From Promethearchaeota archaeon (GTDB lineage Archaea; Asgardarchaeota; Lokiarchaeia; Sigyniarchaeales; SOKP01), in assembly GCA_030606485.1 (NCBI GenBank), contig JAUWGH010000002.1, forward strand, positions 409,767-473,766: 64,000 nt of DNA, read 5' to 3'. The notes beneath the pieces are model-generated. The model did no database searches, was not told the origin of the DNA, and worked only from the letters and a program-made list of their open reading frames with translations. Below are positions 35,943-45,614 of the stretch, piece by piece (position 1 is the first letter of the stretch; each line of letters begins with the position of its first letter). A program made the position numbers and the translations under genes.

Positions 35943-37151
35943 TTACTTTTTCACACGTTCAGAAATTTCCTTGAAGTAACTATCACTCATACCTGCGATA
36001 TAATCCCTCACGATCCAGCTAAGCTTATCTTGTTCCTTATATTTCTTATAATATATTGAAAAATCTCTATCGTCTATATATTCCATATGGTCTTTAAAAA
36101 TGGGTGATTCATGATTCTCCATTTCTAAATCTTTTAAAGAAAATTCAAAAATCAAATTGAACTTGTCTCTTAACTTTTCCATAAAAGTCTTACCAGAATT
36201 ATCTTTGATAAATAAATCCCTTCTTGAATAAATATAGTCGTAGTTAAATTGTTTTAACTCTTTGAGAGCTTTAAATATTTCGTCAGAATAACCTATATAC
36301 CCCTCCTCATTCTCAAAACTAAAATCTATTAGGTCTTTTATTAAAATATTCATTATTTTACGATTAGTGTCCCCAAGAACTTCTCTACAATTCTCGGGGA
36401 TATCAGAACGATTAATAAATTTTAAAAGAATGGCATCCTCAATATCTCTCCCTATATAGGAAATTGTATCACAAAATCTAACAACAATACCTTCATAAGA
36501 CATTGGTATCCTTTTTGTTTTATTTTCGTGAAAACAATCATTATATTCTTTAAAATGATCGTTCCAAGTCTTTCCATTTATTTCCACGGGTTTTAGCCGT
36601 TTTTCATTAACTTCACCATCATGACATAATATACCATCTAGAACTTGTAATGTTAAATTTAATCCTTCAGCAGGTTTTGTTGGAAATCTCTTTTCTAGAT
36701 AAAATAACCATCGAACTCCTTGAGCATTATGTATAAAAGTGCCTAAACCGTATTTTTCAGTTATTTCATTTAGAATTTCTTCACCTAGATGTCCATAAGG
36801 AGTATGACCAATATCGTGCCCCAGAGCAATAGCTTCAATCAAGTCTGTATTTAATGCTAAAAGCCTACCAACTTGACGAGCAACTCTAGAAACTAAGGTA
36901 ACATGTAGCGAACGGTGAGTAATATTAGCATTATTTACTTCGAAGAATACTTGCGATTTATCTATATATCGGCTGAAGGAAAGACTGTGTCCTATTCTAT
37001 CTACGTCTCTAAAAAAAGGAGGTCTGATATCTAAATCCTGATCTTTTTCTTCATAATATCTTGAGGCCATAGAATCTAGAATACCAAGTGGACCAACGGA
37101 ATTATCTCTTGATAAACGAGCCCTAAAACGATTAAATCTATCAATATCCAT
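35943..37151 (-). CDS. HD-domain dGTPase-like dNTP triphosphohydrolase
   Basis: A 402-residue HD-superfamily phosphohydrolase. It begins with a dGTPase-type segment, DRFNRFRARLSRDNS, followed by RSLHVTLVSRVARQVGR and the HD motif ALGHDIGHTPYGHLGEE near 110-127. A late metal Asp is in YEGIVVRFCDTISYIGRDIEDA. The HDIGHTPYGHxGE wording is diagnostic of dGTPases and their SAMHD1-like relatives, which cleave dNTPs to nucleosides and triphosphate. Roles include dNTP pool control and, in some bacteria, antiviral nucleotide depletion. It is alone on its strand here. Confidence 0.88.
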   Translation of the reverse strand: MDIDRFNRFRARLSRDNSVGPLGILDSMASRYYEEKDQDLDIRPPFFRDVDRIGHSLSFSRYIDKSQVFFEVNNANITHRSLHVTLVSRVARQVGRLLALNTDLIEAIALGHDIGHTPYGHLGEEILNEITEKYGLGTFIHNAQGVRWLFYLEKRFPTKPAEGLNLTLQVLDGILCHDGEVNEKRLKPVEINGKTWNDHFKEYNDCFHENKTKRIPMSYEGIVVRFCDTISYIGRDIEDAILLKFINRSDIPENCREVLGDTNRKIMNILIKDLIDFSFENEEGYIGYSDEIFKALKELKQFNYDYIYSRRDLFIKDNSGKTFMEKLRDKFNLIFEFSLKDLEMENHESPIFKDHMEYIDDRDFSIYYKKYKEQDKLSWIVRDYIAGMSDSYFKEISERVKK

Positions 37152-37539
37152 AAAAAATTTGTGAAATTATTAATAATATTAAATTTATTTTAATAATTCT
37201 TCATTTAATTACTTTTTTTCATACCATATACCAAAATTCAGAAAAATTAACATTTGGATCACAATTTTTATAACGCTCAAAATCTTCAAAAAATGGTTAT
37301 GCTCGGTCTAATTAATCCTTTAAGAGATATTTTATCACAATTTTTTCTTTCTTTCCGACGGTTTTATGCAAATTAACTTGCGTTGATTTGTTAGGTGGTC
37401 TAGTAAGCAAACGAGGCAGAGCGGGAAAAATTATTTTAGGGTTTTAACTTTAATTATTTATTATTAAATATGAAAATATAAAAAATTATAAGTCAAAAAA
37501 AAGTTTTTTAATGGTAAATAAGATTTAACGCAAATAATT
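37152..37539. other. intergenic region before tRNA-Gln, with a possible coding remnant and a less AT-rich patch
   Basis: No intact gene. On the minus strand at about 37221-37296, one frame reads FFEDFERYKNCDPNVNFSEF and then stops; its composition is protein-like and may be a decayed C-terminus. Positions 37355-37435 are markedly less AT-rich than the rest (TTAGGTGGTCTAGTAAGC, CGAGGCAGAGCGGG) and could encode a small structured RNA, but I cannot draw a convincing fold or C/D box motif. Confidence 0.3.
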
Positions 37540-37612
37540 AGCTCCGTAGTGTAGTGGCCAAGCATCTGGGGCTCTGAATCCTGGGACGGCGGTTCGAATC
37601 CGCCCGGAGCTA
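37540..37612 (+). tRNA. tRNA-Gln (anticodon CTG)
   Basis: Cloverleaf of 73 nt. The acceptor pairs AGCTCCG with CGGAGCT perfectly, discriminator A. The anticodon loop is CTCTGAA, anticodon CTG, on a weak stem TGGGG/TCCTG containing G-U pairs, as in other archaeal tRNA-Gln. The T arm is GGCGG-TTCGAAT-CCGCC. No intron, no encoded CCA. Confidence 0.92.
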
Positions 37613-37725
37613 CTTTTTTGAATTGGATATCAGTATTTATTAAAAAAAGAAAAAATATATTAAAATAGAATAACAATTAATTTATTAGAGAAAAATTTAA
37701 AAAATATTAAAAAGAGAATAATCAA

Positions 37726-38142
37726 ATGCCAATTATTAGTTTTTCAGCTAACGATCAGTTGAAAAAATTCTTAAAAAAATTAGTTTCTAAAAAATATTAT
37801 CCAAACCAGTCAAATGTTATAAGAGATGCACTTTTAAGACTTATGTCAACAATGGAAGTTTCAGAGATAGAGAGAGATGTAGTTTCAGAAAAGATAAAAA
37901 GGAAAATAATTGGAAACGCAATATTAGTGATAAAACATGATGATGATTTAGCTATTAAGAAAATTTCAAAGATAGAAACTGATTATCAGGATTACATTGC
38001 AGGTAAATCACAATTCTTATACTCTAAATATAAAACAATATTATTAGTTTTTGAAGGTGAGTTTGATAACTTCCACAATTTTATTACAGAATTAAATACT
38101 ATTGAAAATTTAAAGAATTTTCGATATATAATTATTAGTTAA
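37726..38142 (+). CDS. NikR-like ribbon-helix-helix regulator without nickel ligands
   Basis: A 138-residue transcription regulator. The N-terminal 45 residues form a ribbon-helix-helix DNA-binding unit (PIISFSANDQLKKFLKKLV, SNVIRDALLRLM). The C-terminal part fits the NikR ferredoxin-like regulatory domain: AILVIKHDDD, IETDYQDYI, TILLVFEGE, and LKNFRYIIIS, at the standard NikR length. The high-affinity nickel ligands of NikR (two His in LHVH, one Cys, and an upstream His) are replaced by FLYSKYKT and TDYQ, so nickel sensing is unlikely. It may respond to another ligand or be constitutive. Located 113 bases after tRNA-Gln; target genes unknown. Confidence 0.78.
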   Translation: MPIISFSANDQLKKFLKKLVSKKYYPNQSNVIRDALLRLMSTMEVSEIERDVVSEKIKRKIIGNAILVIKHDDDLAIKKISKIETDYQDYIAGKSQFLYSKYKTILLVFEGEFDNFHNFITELNTIENLKNFRYIIIS

Positions 38143-38161
38143 AAAATCAAAAGGAAAAAAT

Positions 38162-40528
38162 TTAGAGTTTTATTGCCCTTCCTATAACACTTTTAAAATT
38201 TTCTATATCATCAGCTAATTTTTCCGCATCATTATCATTAATATTATCATTTTTACTGTATTTATTTAGACTTGTTAACCAAAACTCAATTCTATCCAAG
38301 ACGGGGTGCGTCTCTCCCAAAAATTTTCTTACTCTCACAAATGTATCTTGAAGCTTGATACGGATATTATTTGCCCGCCATTTTAACATACAATAATCAG
38401 AAATTTCCATTAAATTTTGAGTAATGACCATTATGTCAAGCGTTTTTTCACGCTCTTCAGATTTTATTTTTCTGATAATATTTATTTGCTCAAATAAGAT
38501 TTCAATAATTTTTGCTAACCAACCAGTTAATTGCCCGGGATTTCCGCACCAAACTCTTAATTCTAATGATTGATTTTTAGAATTAATAAATATTCTAGTA
38601 ATTATTCTCCCACCGGTTACTTTTGCTTCAGCACAATACCATGCTTCAGCTTGGTAATTATCATCCTGACCTTCTTCATGAGAATTAACAATGGTAGTTT
38701 CAAAACTTTTTAGAGTTCTTTGGGCAGCTCTGAAAGCCAACCGAGGATCGAGATCAGCAATCATAAATGCTCTTGCATCACTCGGTAGGTCTTGGATCGC
38801 TAATTGACAATCTTCCACATTGTCGAGAGTAGTGATGACTAATGGACATTTTATTTGCACATCTTTTCTCTTGAGATGTATGGTTTTTTTCTCACCTTTT
38901 GGAGACTTAAAGATAACTGTCCCACCGATTGAAGATATTCCACATTCTCGGGGTTCTAGATAAAAATCAACTCCTCTTGAATTACCTGGTTCAATAACAG
39001 GAATTGAAATTATTTCATGTCGTAGATTATAACTAGAAGGGGCATCAAGTATAATTTTAATAGAGTGAATTGCCACATCACTATGATTTCGAACTACTAC
39101 CTTAAAGTGTAATTGACCTCCTTGAAAATCATATTCTCTAAGAACTTCAACTTTCTCAAATAACTTTGAATCACCTGTAGGAATCTCATCTAATTTTATT
39201 GAATATTGAGATGGGATGGGAGTTACTTTTTCTAGAATGAATATTTTATGTAATGAATCAATATATCCTTCAATGGAGCCCCGCGAAATCAGAATTGCTA
39301 ATTTTTCCTCAATGTTTGACTCAGTTATTCCTAAACGTCTTGCTAATTCTGTTAATGATATTTTCCTATAAACTTTAGTTATTTCCTTTATTTTGATTTC
39401 TAAGTGTTTTTGAGTCATAAATTCTCTTCTTTGAGTAAATACTCCCTTAAGTCCACCGCTTTGTATAAGATTAAATAATGTTCTGCGACTTAATTCAACA
39501 GCGATTTTGAGATCTTCTGATATTTTATTGAGTTTGAAGATTCCCTTGTCTTTCGCATATTTCTTTATTTCACTATTTAACTGCTTTTGGGTGATTACTT
39601 CATTTCCTTTATCCGCAAAAAAAGCAACTAACTTTTCTAATTTCATTAAATTTACACAAAAATTTTTAATATTTTCTGAGTGTAAATCTAATTCTTCACT
39701 AAGTTTTTTTATAGAAATTCTGCCCTTTGAATCGATAATTTCCATTAATATATCAAAGATATGTTGTTTTGTGTAATATTTTTTTTTGCTTGTTGTAAAA
39801 GAACCTTTTATTTTATATTCCTTAATCAACTTTAATATTAATTTTATAGTATTATCAGAACTCATATCCAACATTGAAGATAGATTTTGATTTTCAATAA
39901 TTCCCTCTTCTTCAATTTTTGAAATAATTTTTTGTTTGATTTCTGATGAGATATAATAAAATAAATTATGAACCTTATCGATAATTCCATAAATTTTGTT
40001 TTCATTAATATAATTTTTAATTATTCCAACAATCTCGTCTGAACTGACGTTAAACATTGTTGATAACGTAGTAAAATTTGTAATTAAGGCACTTTTTAAT
40101 ACTGCTAAAAGGCATTTGGGACATACTTCCTTACCTTCGAATTTACTTAATTTTTTATTGCATACTTCATCAAATCTTATTATACCAAGTCTTTTCGCAT
40201 CTCTAAGAACTCTTTCTTTATAAGGATAAAATATTCCAGGAGATTTTAAATACGAATTCCAACCACATTTTTTATCAGTGCATTTTAAGTAGAATTGACC
40301 AGAAGATAATTTATCTAACTGCACAAGCGATTTACATTCAGGACATGAGCTTCTTTCTATTATGGAACAGCGATATCTTAGGACTTTAGCATTAGCTCTT
40401 GAATAATATAAATTATGTTCTTTACAATACCATTTTTCTGTACTGATTACATGGTTTATGCAAAAGGAAGCCCCACACTTCTCACAAGTAAATACTATGT
40501 TTTTATCTTCACAAAATTCGCATTTCAT
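38162..40528 (-). CDS. zinc-finger / tandem winged-helix protein with adaptin-ear-like C-terminus
   Basis: A 788-residue multidomain protein. Residues 1-40 are an AN1/B-box-like zinc finger (CEFCEDK, CEKCGASFCINH, CKEH). Residues 60-95 hold a zinc ribbon (CPECKS, CTDKKCGW), and CPKC follows near 137. From about 145 to 440 come four or five repeated winged-helix units, each ending with a strand and a Y/F-xT-x-KH-like turn (YYTKQHI, VITQKQL, FMTQKHL), an arrangement reminiscent of PCI or UFL1 proteins. Residues 455-550 look like a beta-sandwich (HFKVVVRNHSD, GGTVIF). Residues 555-680 resemble a platform subdomain (AEAKVTGGRIITRIF, LELRVWCGN). The last 100 are helical. Function unknown; a scaffold is likely. 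Confidence 0.7.
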   Translation of the reverse strand: MKCEFCEDKNIVFTCEKCGASFCINHVISTEKWYCKEHNLYYSRANAKVLRYRCSIIERSSCPECKSLVQLDKLSSGQFYLKCTDKKCGWNSYLKSPGIFYPYKERVLRDAKRLGIIRFDEVCNKKLSKFEGKEVCPKCLLAVLKSALITNFTTLSTMFNVSSDEIVGIIKNYINENKIYGIIDKVHNLFYYISSEIKQKIISKIEEEGIIENQNLSSMLDMSSDNTIKLILKLIKEYKIKGSFTTSKKKYYTKQHIFDILMEIIDSKGRISIKKLSEELDLHSENIKNFCVNLMKLEKLVAFFADKGNEVITQKQLNSEIKKYAKDKGIFKLNKISEDLKIAVELSRRTLFNLIQSGGLKGVFTQRREFMTQKHLEIKIKEITKVYRKISLTELARRLGITESNIEEKLAILISRGSIEGYIDSLHKIFILEKVTPIPSQYSIKLDEIPTGDSKLFEKVEVLREYDFQGGQLHFKVVVRNHSDVAIHSIKIILDAPSSYNLRHEIISIPVIEPGNSRGVDFYLEPRECGISSIGGTVIFKSPKGEKKTIHLKRKDVQIKCPLVITTLDNVEDCQLAIQDLPSDARAFMIADLDPRLAFRAAQRTLKSFETTIVNSHEEGQDDNYQAEAWYCAEAKVTGGRIITRIFINSKNQSLELRVWCGNPGQLTGWLAKIIEILFEQINIIRKIKSEEREKTLDIMVITQNLMEISDYCMLKWRANNIRIKLQDTFVRVRKFLGETHPVLDRIEFWLTSLNKYSKNDNINDNDAEKLADDIENFKSVIGRAIKL

Positions 40529-40647
40529 TTTTATAAAACAATTGTTCTTTTACTAAAGATATATATTGTATTATTAAAAATTTTTATAGTCCAATAATTA
40601 ATTATTATTATTATTAGCAAATTTAAAGAAAATTAAAATTTAGGCTA

Positions 40648-41316
40648 TTACAGAGGAAAAATATCTATTCGAAGTACCGAGAGAACTAATATTAGGATAT
40701 TAAAAAAAATTATTAATATAATCATAATAATGGAAACCTTACTAGATTTTTGATTTTTTATCTTTCTTCTTTTTGAACTATATTCACTTATTATTGCTAA
40801 TGGAAACAATCCAAGAAATGTACCTACAGAAAAGGATATAATTGTCAAGAATCCACTCAATAATCCGTAGCTTAAAGTCCAAGTAAAACATTGAGTATAA
40901 ATTAATATCTCAAAAATACAAGGTGGAAGACCTGCTAAAATCCCGATAACATAAGGTGTTCTTTTTTTGTCCCAATCAATATCAATCTTTAATTCATCAG
41001 CATATTTAGAATGAGGGGCATAATGGTGAGTAATAATATAAATTAACATAAAGACTGATACTATACAGCTTATTAATGCTCCAAAAAAATTTTTCACATA
41101 ATTCTCTGTTGGAATAAATGTAAAAAATAAACTAAATAATGAAGCTAATGTGCCAATAAATACATTGGCAGTCATCAACCCTGCACCATATATGGATAAC
41201 ATAACCATACTATTTTTCCAATCTTTACTTACCCCAAATGACCAAAAGCAAAAAATTGCTTTGTCTTCACAAGGCATAAGTGTATGCAGAATTCCGATGA
41301 TGAAGGCTGGCCACAA
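40648..41316 (-). CDS. multi-pass membrane protein of the DsbD/UreH-TauE-like type
   Basis: About 222 residues with six transmembrane helices. The segments GILHTLMPCEDKAIF at the start and LAGLPPCIFEILIYTQCF in the middle are the repeated helix-with-PC motif of the DsbD/CcdA and UreH-like families, with cysteine in each half that may pass electrons or bind metal. The annotated start is TTG at 41316, but the frame stays open upstream to about 41361 (FNLGGSKILEQLLVL) and no ATG or GTG is available; an ATT or other unusual start is possible. Role could be thiol redox or metal export. It is separate from its neighbours. Confidence 0.6.
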   Translation of the reverse strand: MWPAFIIGILHTLMPCEDKAIFCFWSFGVSKDWKNSMVMLSIYGAGLMTANVFIGTLASLFSLFFTFIPTENYVKNFFGALISCIVSVFMLIYIITHHYAPHSKYADELKIDIDWDKKRTPYVIGILAGLPPCIFEILIYTQCFTWTLSYGLLSGFLTIISFSVGTFLGLFPLAIISEYSSKRRKIKNQKSSKVSIIMIILIIFFNILILVLSVLRIDIFPL

Positions 41317-41446
41317 TACCAGCAGTTGTTCAAGAATCTTGGATCCGCCTAAATTAAAATATTAAATTATTATTCAATATCTAAATCTGTATCTTTTTAT
41401 TTTAAATTTTACATTTAATATTAAGATCTGTATATTTATTATTGTT

Positions 41447-42706
41447 TCATTTAATTGAAGAATTCTTTAATGAAAATTTAATTAATCCATAAAAACATAT
41501 TAGTAAGAATATAGTAGGGACAAAATTATAAGGAAATACGTCATGAATCAGATACCAGAGACCAGTAAAAAGCATACTAAAAAAACTCAATCCAAAGAAA
41601 CCGGGTTTTATATACTTTTTTAGAATTATTAGGCTATTTGAAGAATGAAAAAATGTTATTGCTAAAATCGGTCCTAAAATTATAAGGTGATGATCCCAAC
41701 TATCAAAATAAACTAATAACATAATTATTAATCCAAAACTAAAAGCATGAGTTATGTCAAATTGTGGATTAACTCTTACAAAATATATGAAAATACCTAA
41801 CATCCCAATTATTATAAAAATTACTAAAAAGATGAGAAAGGAACTTACGGGAATTCCATATAAAATAATCACATTTAAGACTAATCGCGTAATGCTAAAT
41901 GAATGATTTACAATTTCTGGTGTTGAACCAAAAAAATTTACTTCTAAAAAGCCATTCCATAAACCTGGAATAAATAAAAAAAATAAAATATTGAAACTTA
42001 ATGGGAATATAATACCAACCAATCTCAGTATGCTTCTAAAGAAATCAATCTTGATTTTTTTATTTTTTAAATCAATTTTTAATAGGATTACAAAAGGTAC
42101 TATAAAAATTGTTATAGGTTTTATAATTATACTTATTCCTAAGCAAATTCCTCCAAGAATTTCCATATAAAGCGATGTTTTTGTTTTAAAAAAATAAATC
42201 GAAATTAGGAGAAAAAAAGTTACAAATAAATTGATTTGTCCAAGAATGTAATTAAATGAATGCGGAATAAGTGAGAGAAAAATGCTAATATAAAGAATTA
42301 CTCTTTTCTTATCCAAATCTTCAATATTGGAATTTGCCGAAATTAATTTAACCATTAATACACAAATCGAAAAGGCTGTAAATAAATTCAATAATTGAAA
42401 TATAATAAAACCTAAATCATAACCTAATAAGTAAAATGGTACAAAAATATACGCCGAAATTGGAAAATATCTAAATGGAAAATCATAATTTGCCTCATTA
42501 TATAAGTCAGGGAGGTCGGTTATTGCTATTTTCGAAACATTGAAATACGTTAAGAAATCATTTTTATAATAAAGAACGGTAAAAAACAATATTAGAGAAA
42601 GTGCAAAATAAAATAAATGTATGAAAAATGCGATTTTAAATAATTTTTCATCCCAAAATTCTTTGAAGCTTTTCTTTTTGTTTAATAAAAAAGATTTAAA
42701 ATCCAT
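41447..42706 (-). CDS. GT87-family polyprenyl-phosphate glycosyltransferase-like membrane protein
   Basis: A 419-residue protein with about ten transmembrane helices. The periplasmic-side pattern of GT87 (PimE-like, formerly DUF2029) is clear: DLYNEANYDFPFRYFPISAY near 65-85, FVPFYLLG, ILGQINLFVTF, and GICLGISIIIKPITIF. Such enzymes transfer mannose or arabinose from polyprenyl phosphate to lipids or glycans on the outer face of the membrane. The short N-terminal cytosolic segment is basic (LLNKKKSFKEF). In an archaeon this would serve surface glycan or N-glycan building. Sugar and acceptor unknown; no other glycan gene is adjacent. Confidence 0.78.
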   Translation of the reverse strand: MDFKSFLLNKKKSFKEFWDEKLFKIAFFIHLFYFALSLILFFTVLYYKNDFLTYFNVSKIAITDLPDLYNEANYDFPFRYFPISAYIFVPFYLLGYDLGFIIFQLLNLFTAFSICVLMVKLISANSNIEDLDKKRVILYISIFLSLIPHSFNYILGQINLFVTFFLLISIYFFKTKTSLYMEILGGICLGISIIIKPITIFIVPFVILLKIDLKNKKIKIDFFRSILRLVGIIFPLSFNILFFLFIPGLWNGFLEVNFFGSTPEIVNHSFSITRLVLNVIILYGIPVSSFLIFLVIFIIIGMLGIFIYFVRVNPQFDITHAFSFGLIIMLLVYFDSWDHHLIILGPILAITFFHSSNSLIILKKYIKPGFFGLSFFSMLFTGLWYLIHDVFPYNFVPTIFLLICFYGLIKFSLKNSSIK

Positions 42707-42779
42707 TAAGATAAAAGAAAATAATTTTTTAAAAAAGTCTTACTAAAATTTTTTAATTTTAAACTATAAAAGTTAAATT

Positions 42780-43007
42780 ATGTCATTGATCGATAAAAAA
42801 AGACAATTAAAACTATTACAGGAACATACTGAAGCTATAACACCCATTTTAGAGAAGAGAGAATGGGAAGAATACTTTAATGTCGATAGAATGAAGAAAA
42901 TCAGTAAAGAAGTGTATACGAGTAGTTTATTCTGGGAAATTATTAAATCGGGAAAAAATTATTTCAAAAAGGTGAAAAGAATTGTGAGTAAAGAAAATAA
43001 AAATTAA
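42780..43007 (+). CDS. small basic helical protein
   Basis: A 75-residue frame reading MSLIDKKRQLKLLQEHTEAI, then EKREWEEYFN and a lysine-rich end (KVKRIVSKENKN). Predicted almost wholly helical, with strongly charged composition. It lies 214 bases before the HEPN-TPR gene on the same strand and divergent from the glycosyltransferase. No family recognised; protein-like composition supports a real gene. Confidence 0.45.
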   Translation: MSLIDKKRQLKLLQEHTEAITPILEKREWEEYFNVDRMKKISKEVYTSSLFWEIIKSGKNYFKKVKRIVSKENKN

Positions 43008-43220
43008 GCCTTATTTTTTCTTTATTTATACATTGCTTTTTTCCAAGATTAAAAAAAGTAGAATTACGAATAACCTTATTTATTAACTAAATAACACTTC
43101 TTTATCATTATTTCAATACTTATTATTAAACTTTCAAGCTCTTTATTTTAAATAGCTAAATTGCATTATAAATCATAGAATTATGTAATTGTTATTTCCA
43201 AAAAGTGGTGTAATTCAATA

Positions 43221-45614
43221 ATGAACGATGTAGACGAAAAAACATTGAAAAGATATGGAAATCGAAAATGCCCAGATTGTAAATCAAACATTTTAATAAA
43301 AATAGTTCAAAAACAAGTAATTGGAATATGTCAAAATAATAATTGTAAAAAATTTTGGATATTCTACAAAGATAAAAATAGTAAGGTCAATTCTATTGAA
43401 GCCTTAGAAGTTAATGGACTTATGGAATTTTACGTGGAGTTACCATTTAATCTAAGTATTCCAACAGGATTATATGCTCTTAATAAACCAAAGCAAATAA
43501 TGTTAAGAAGAGATATGTATCATTTTCAAAAAGGCAACGAATTAGAAAATTTTCAAACATCCCAACCGATTTATGCTCCCCAAGATAAGGTATTTAATGA
43601 GCATGGTTTAATTAAAGAAGAATTTGACGAATTTAAATTTAAAAGAAAAATGAGATCTGTACTTTTTAAAAGATATCCATTGAAATCGTTAATAAATAAA
43701 AAAATAACTATTGAGCGACTTATTGAAAAAGGATTCTTTAATTCATATATTTATAAAACTCAAAATCAGTTTTTTCAAGATGTTAATGAATTTCTATCAT
43801 ATTACTCATTATATTTTCCATCAAACGATATAAATATGATGTCTCAACATGAAGTAAGACCCCTTTCGATTTATGAATTCAGTAAATGCATTTTCAATAG
43901 TCATATTATCATAAACCAGAGATATTACCCATTTATTCCAATAATTCAAGATATAACCAATTTGAAAGGTATTCCAGATATCACTTATCTCACAAATAAT
44001 GGTAAAATAGAAGAATTTGATACGATTTTACAAAATCGGAAGAATTATCCTATCTTTCCCCATCAAGAATTATTTCTTTTAGCTCGTTCGCTTTATAGGA
44101 CTAATAATATCCATATGGGTGCCTCTGTTATTACTACCTCGATTGCTGCTTTAGAATCTTTAATCCATAAATTAGAAAATAATCATCCTGAATTTCAAAA
44201 CTTAAAGAAATTAAAAAAGAAATGGGAAAGTGACCTAGACGATAAAAATCTAAATTTGGATAAATATAGAAATAAAAGTGGAAGGAAATATTTCGGTTTT
44301 TTGGAATTTTATACAAATATCCAACCTTTATTAGCAAAAATCATAAAAAAGAATTACCCAAATAATTCTCTCTCCATAAAAATGATTCTAAATTATTTAA
44401 AAAATTTAAACATAACAAGATGGATTAGAAATGACATAACACATAGAGCCAAAATCGAGCGTGAGATTGAATTCAGTTATGATAATGAAACTGGATTTAC
44501 AGAAAAGTATTTAATTTCATATAAAAATAAAATAACAGGTCAAAATAAAACTATAAAATTTTCAGACCTTTGGCAAAGTATTTTGAAGACATATGACTAT
44601 CTTGATAAAATTCTATTAGAAACAATTTATCCCCAAATTAATTGGGATCTAAAATCAATTTACAAAAATGAAATTGCAGCTAGAAGTACAAAACCAGGTA
44701 AAGGTATTATTCAAGTCTTAATGAATTTGGATTGGAGAGAAACCAATTCATATAATATTAACTTAAGTAAATTTGCTGTTCCTCCTGAGCGATTTCCCAT
44801 AGGAGTCGAAACTACTGATGGGAAATGTATCAATATGAATATTAATTATGAAAAAGGAAGGTATGAATTTGTTGGAAAGGGAGAAGAAAATGGTGATGGA
44901 TCATTCTCATACAAAGTGATGTCATTTCCTATTGATCTTTCCTATGAAGAAGTTCAAAAACATATTAAAAATAAAACTCTAAATTTTTATATCGATGGTA
45001 ATGCGAATTATTATAATTATAGAAGTTGTGAGAAATGTGGTTATATAATTCCAATTCATCATCATTTATTGTATTTCAATAATGAATGCCCTAATCCAGA
45101 ATGTAAACATAACTTCAGTTTCAGAGATTATTGGTATGTAAAAGGTCATCTTTTACTTGAGCAACCAAAGTATCGAGAAGCAATAAAATGTTATAATAAC
45201 GCAATATGTATAGATCCCACCTTTCAAGAAGCATTGAACGATATTGGTGTTTGTTTCGATAATTTGGATTTACTTAATGAAGCTTTAGAAACATTTAATA
45301 AAATTATTGGAATCAATCCATCAAATAAATTAGCCCTCTACAATAAAGGAGCTATCTTTATTAAATTAAAACAATTTGATAAAACTAATATAATCATTGA
45401 TAAATTGTTGGAATTAGATGCAAACTATGCTCGGGCATATTATCTAAGGGCTTGCTTGAAAGCTGTCAAAAATCACAGACTTGATGCGATTAAAGAATTA
45501 AAATTAGCATTAAATCTCGACAAAGATTTATTAAATGATGCAAAAACAGATCCCGATCTAAAAAATATTAGAAAATTAAAAGAATTCAAAAAATTATCGA
45601 GAAACTTTAAGTAA
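43221..45614 (+). CDS. zinc-ribbon, HEPN-like and TPR multidomain protein
   Basis: A 797-residue soluble protein. The N-terminus has a zinc ribbon (CPDCKSN near 18-24, CQNNNCKKFW near 37-46). The central part is helical and includes GASVITTSIAALESLIHKL followed by WIRNDITHRAK, in which R403-x4-H408 is the Rx4-6H signature of HEPN domains, many of which are ribonucleases. A second zinc site is CEKCGYIIP / CPNPECKHNF near 602-632. From about 637 to the end come four TPR repeats (KYREAIKCYNNAICIDP, LNEALETFNKIIGINP). HEPN plus TPR suggests a regulated RNase or abortive-type effector. It lies 215 bases upstream of the ATPase/TOPRIM-like pair. Role is inference. Confidence 0.7.
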   Translation: MNDVDEKTLKRYGNRKCPDCKSNILIKIVQKQVIGICQNNNCKKFWIFYKDKNSKVNSIEALEVNGLMEFYVELPFNLSIPTGLYALNKPKQIMLRRDMYHFQKGNELENFQTSQPIYAPQDKVFNEHGLIKEEFDEFKFKRKMRSVLFKRYPLKSLINKKITIERLIEKGFFNSYIYKTQNQFFQDVNEFLSYYSLYFPSNDINMMSQHEVRPLSIYEFSKCIFNSHIIINQRYYPFIPIIQDITNLKGIPDITYLTNNGKIEEFDTILQNRKNYPIFPHQELFLLARSLYRTNNIHMGASVITTSIAALESLIHKLENNHPEFQNLKKLKKKWESDLDDKNLNLDKYRNKSGRKYFGFLEFYTNIQPLLAKIIKKNYPNNSLSIKMILNYLKNLNITRWIRNDITHRAKIEREIEFSYDNETGFTEKYLISYKNKITGQNKTIKFSDLWQSILKTYDYLDKILLETIYPQINWDLKSIYKNEIAARSTKPGKGIIQVLMNLDWRETNSYNINLSKFAVPPERFPIGVETTDGKCINMNINYEKGRYEFVGKGEENGDGSFSYKVMSFPIDLSYEEVQKHIKNKTLNFYIDGNANYYNYRSCEKCGYIIPIHHHLLYFNNECPNPECKHNFSFRDYWYVKGHLLLEQPKYREAIKCYNNAICIDPTFQEALNDIGVCFDNLDLLNEALETFNKIIGINPSNKLALYNKGAIFIKLKQFDKTNIIIDKLLELDANYARAYYLRACLKAVKNHRLDAIKELKLALNLDKDLLNDAKTDPDLKNIRKLKEFKKLSRNFK

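Noticed and set aside
37355-37435. Small structured RNA before tRNA-Gln
   Set aside because: The patch is less AT-rich than its flanks, but no paired stems of convincing length and no C/D or H/ACA motifs could be drawn by eye.
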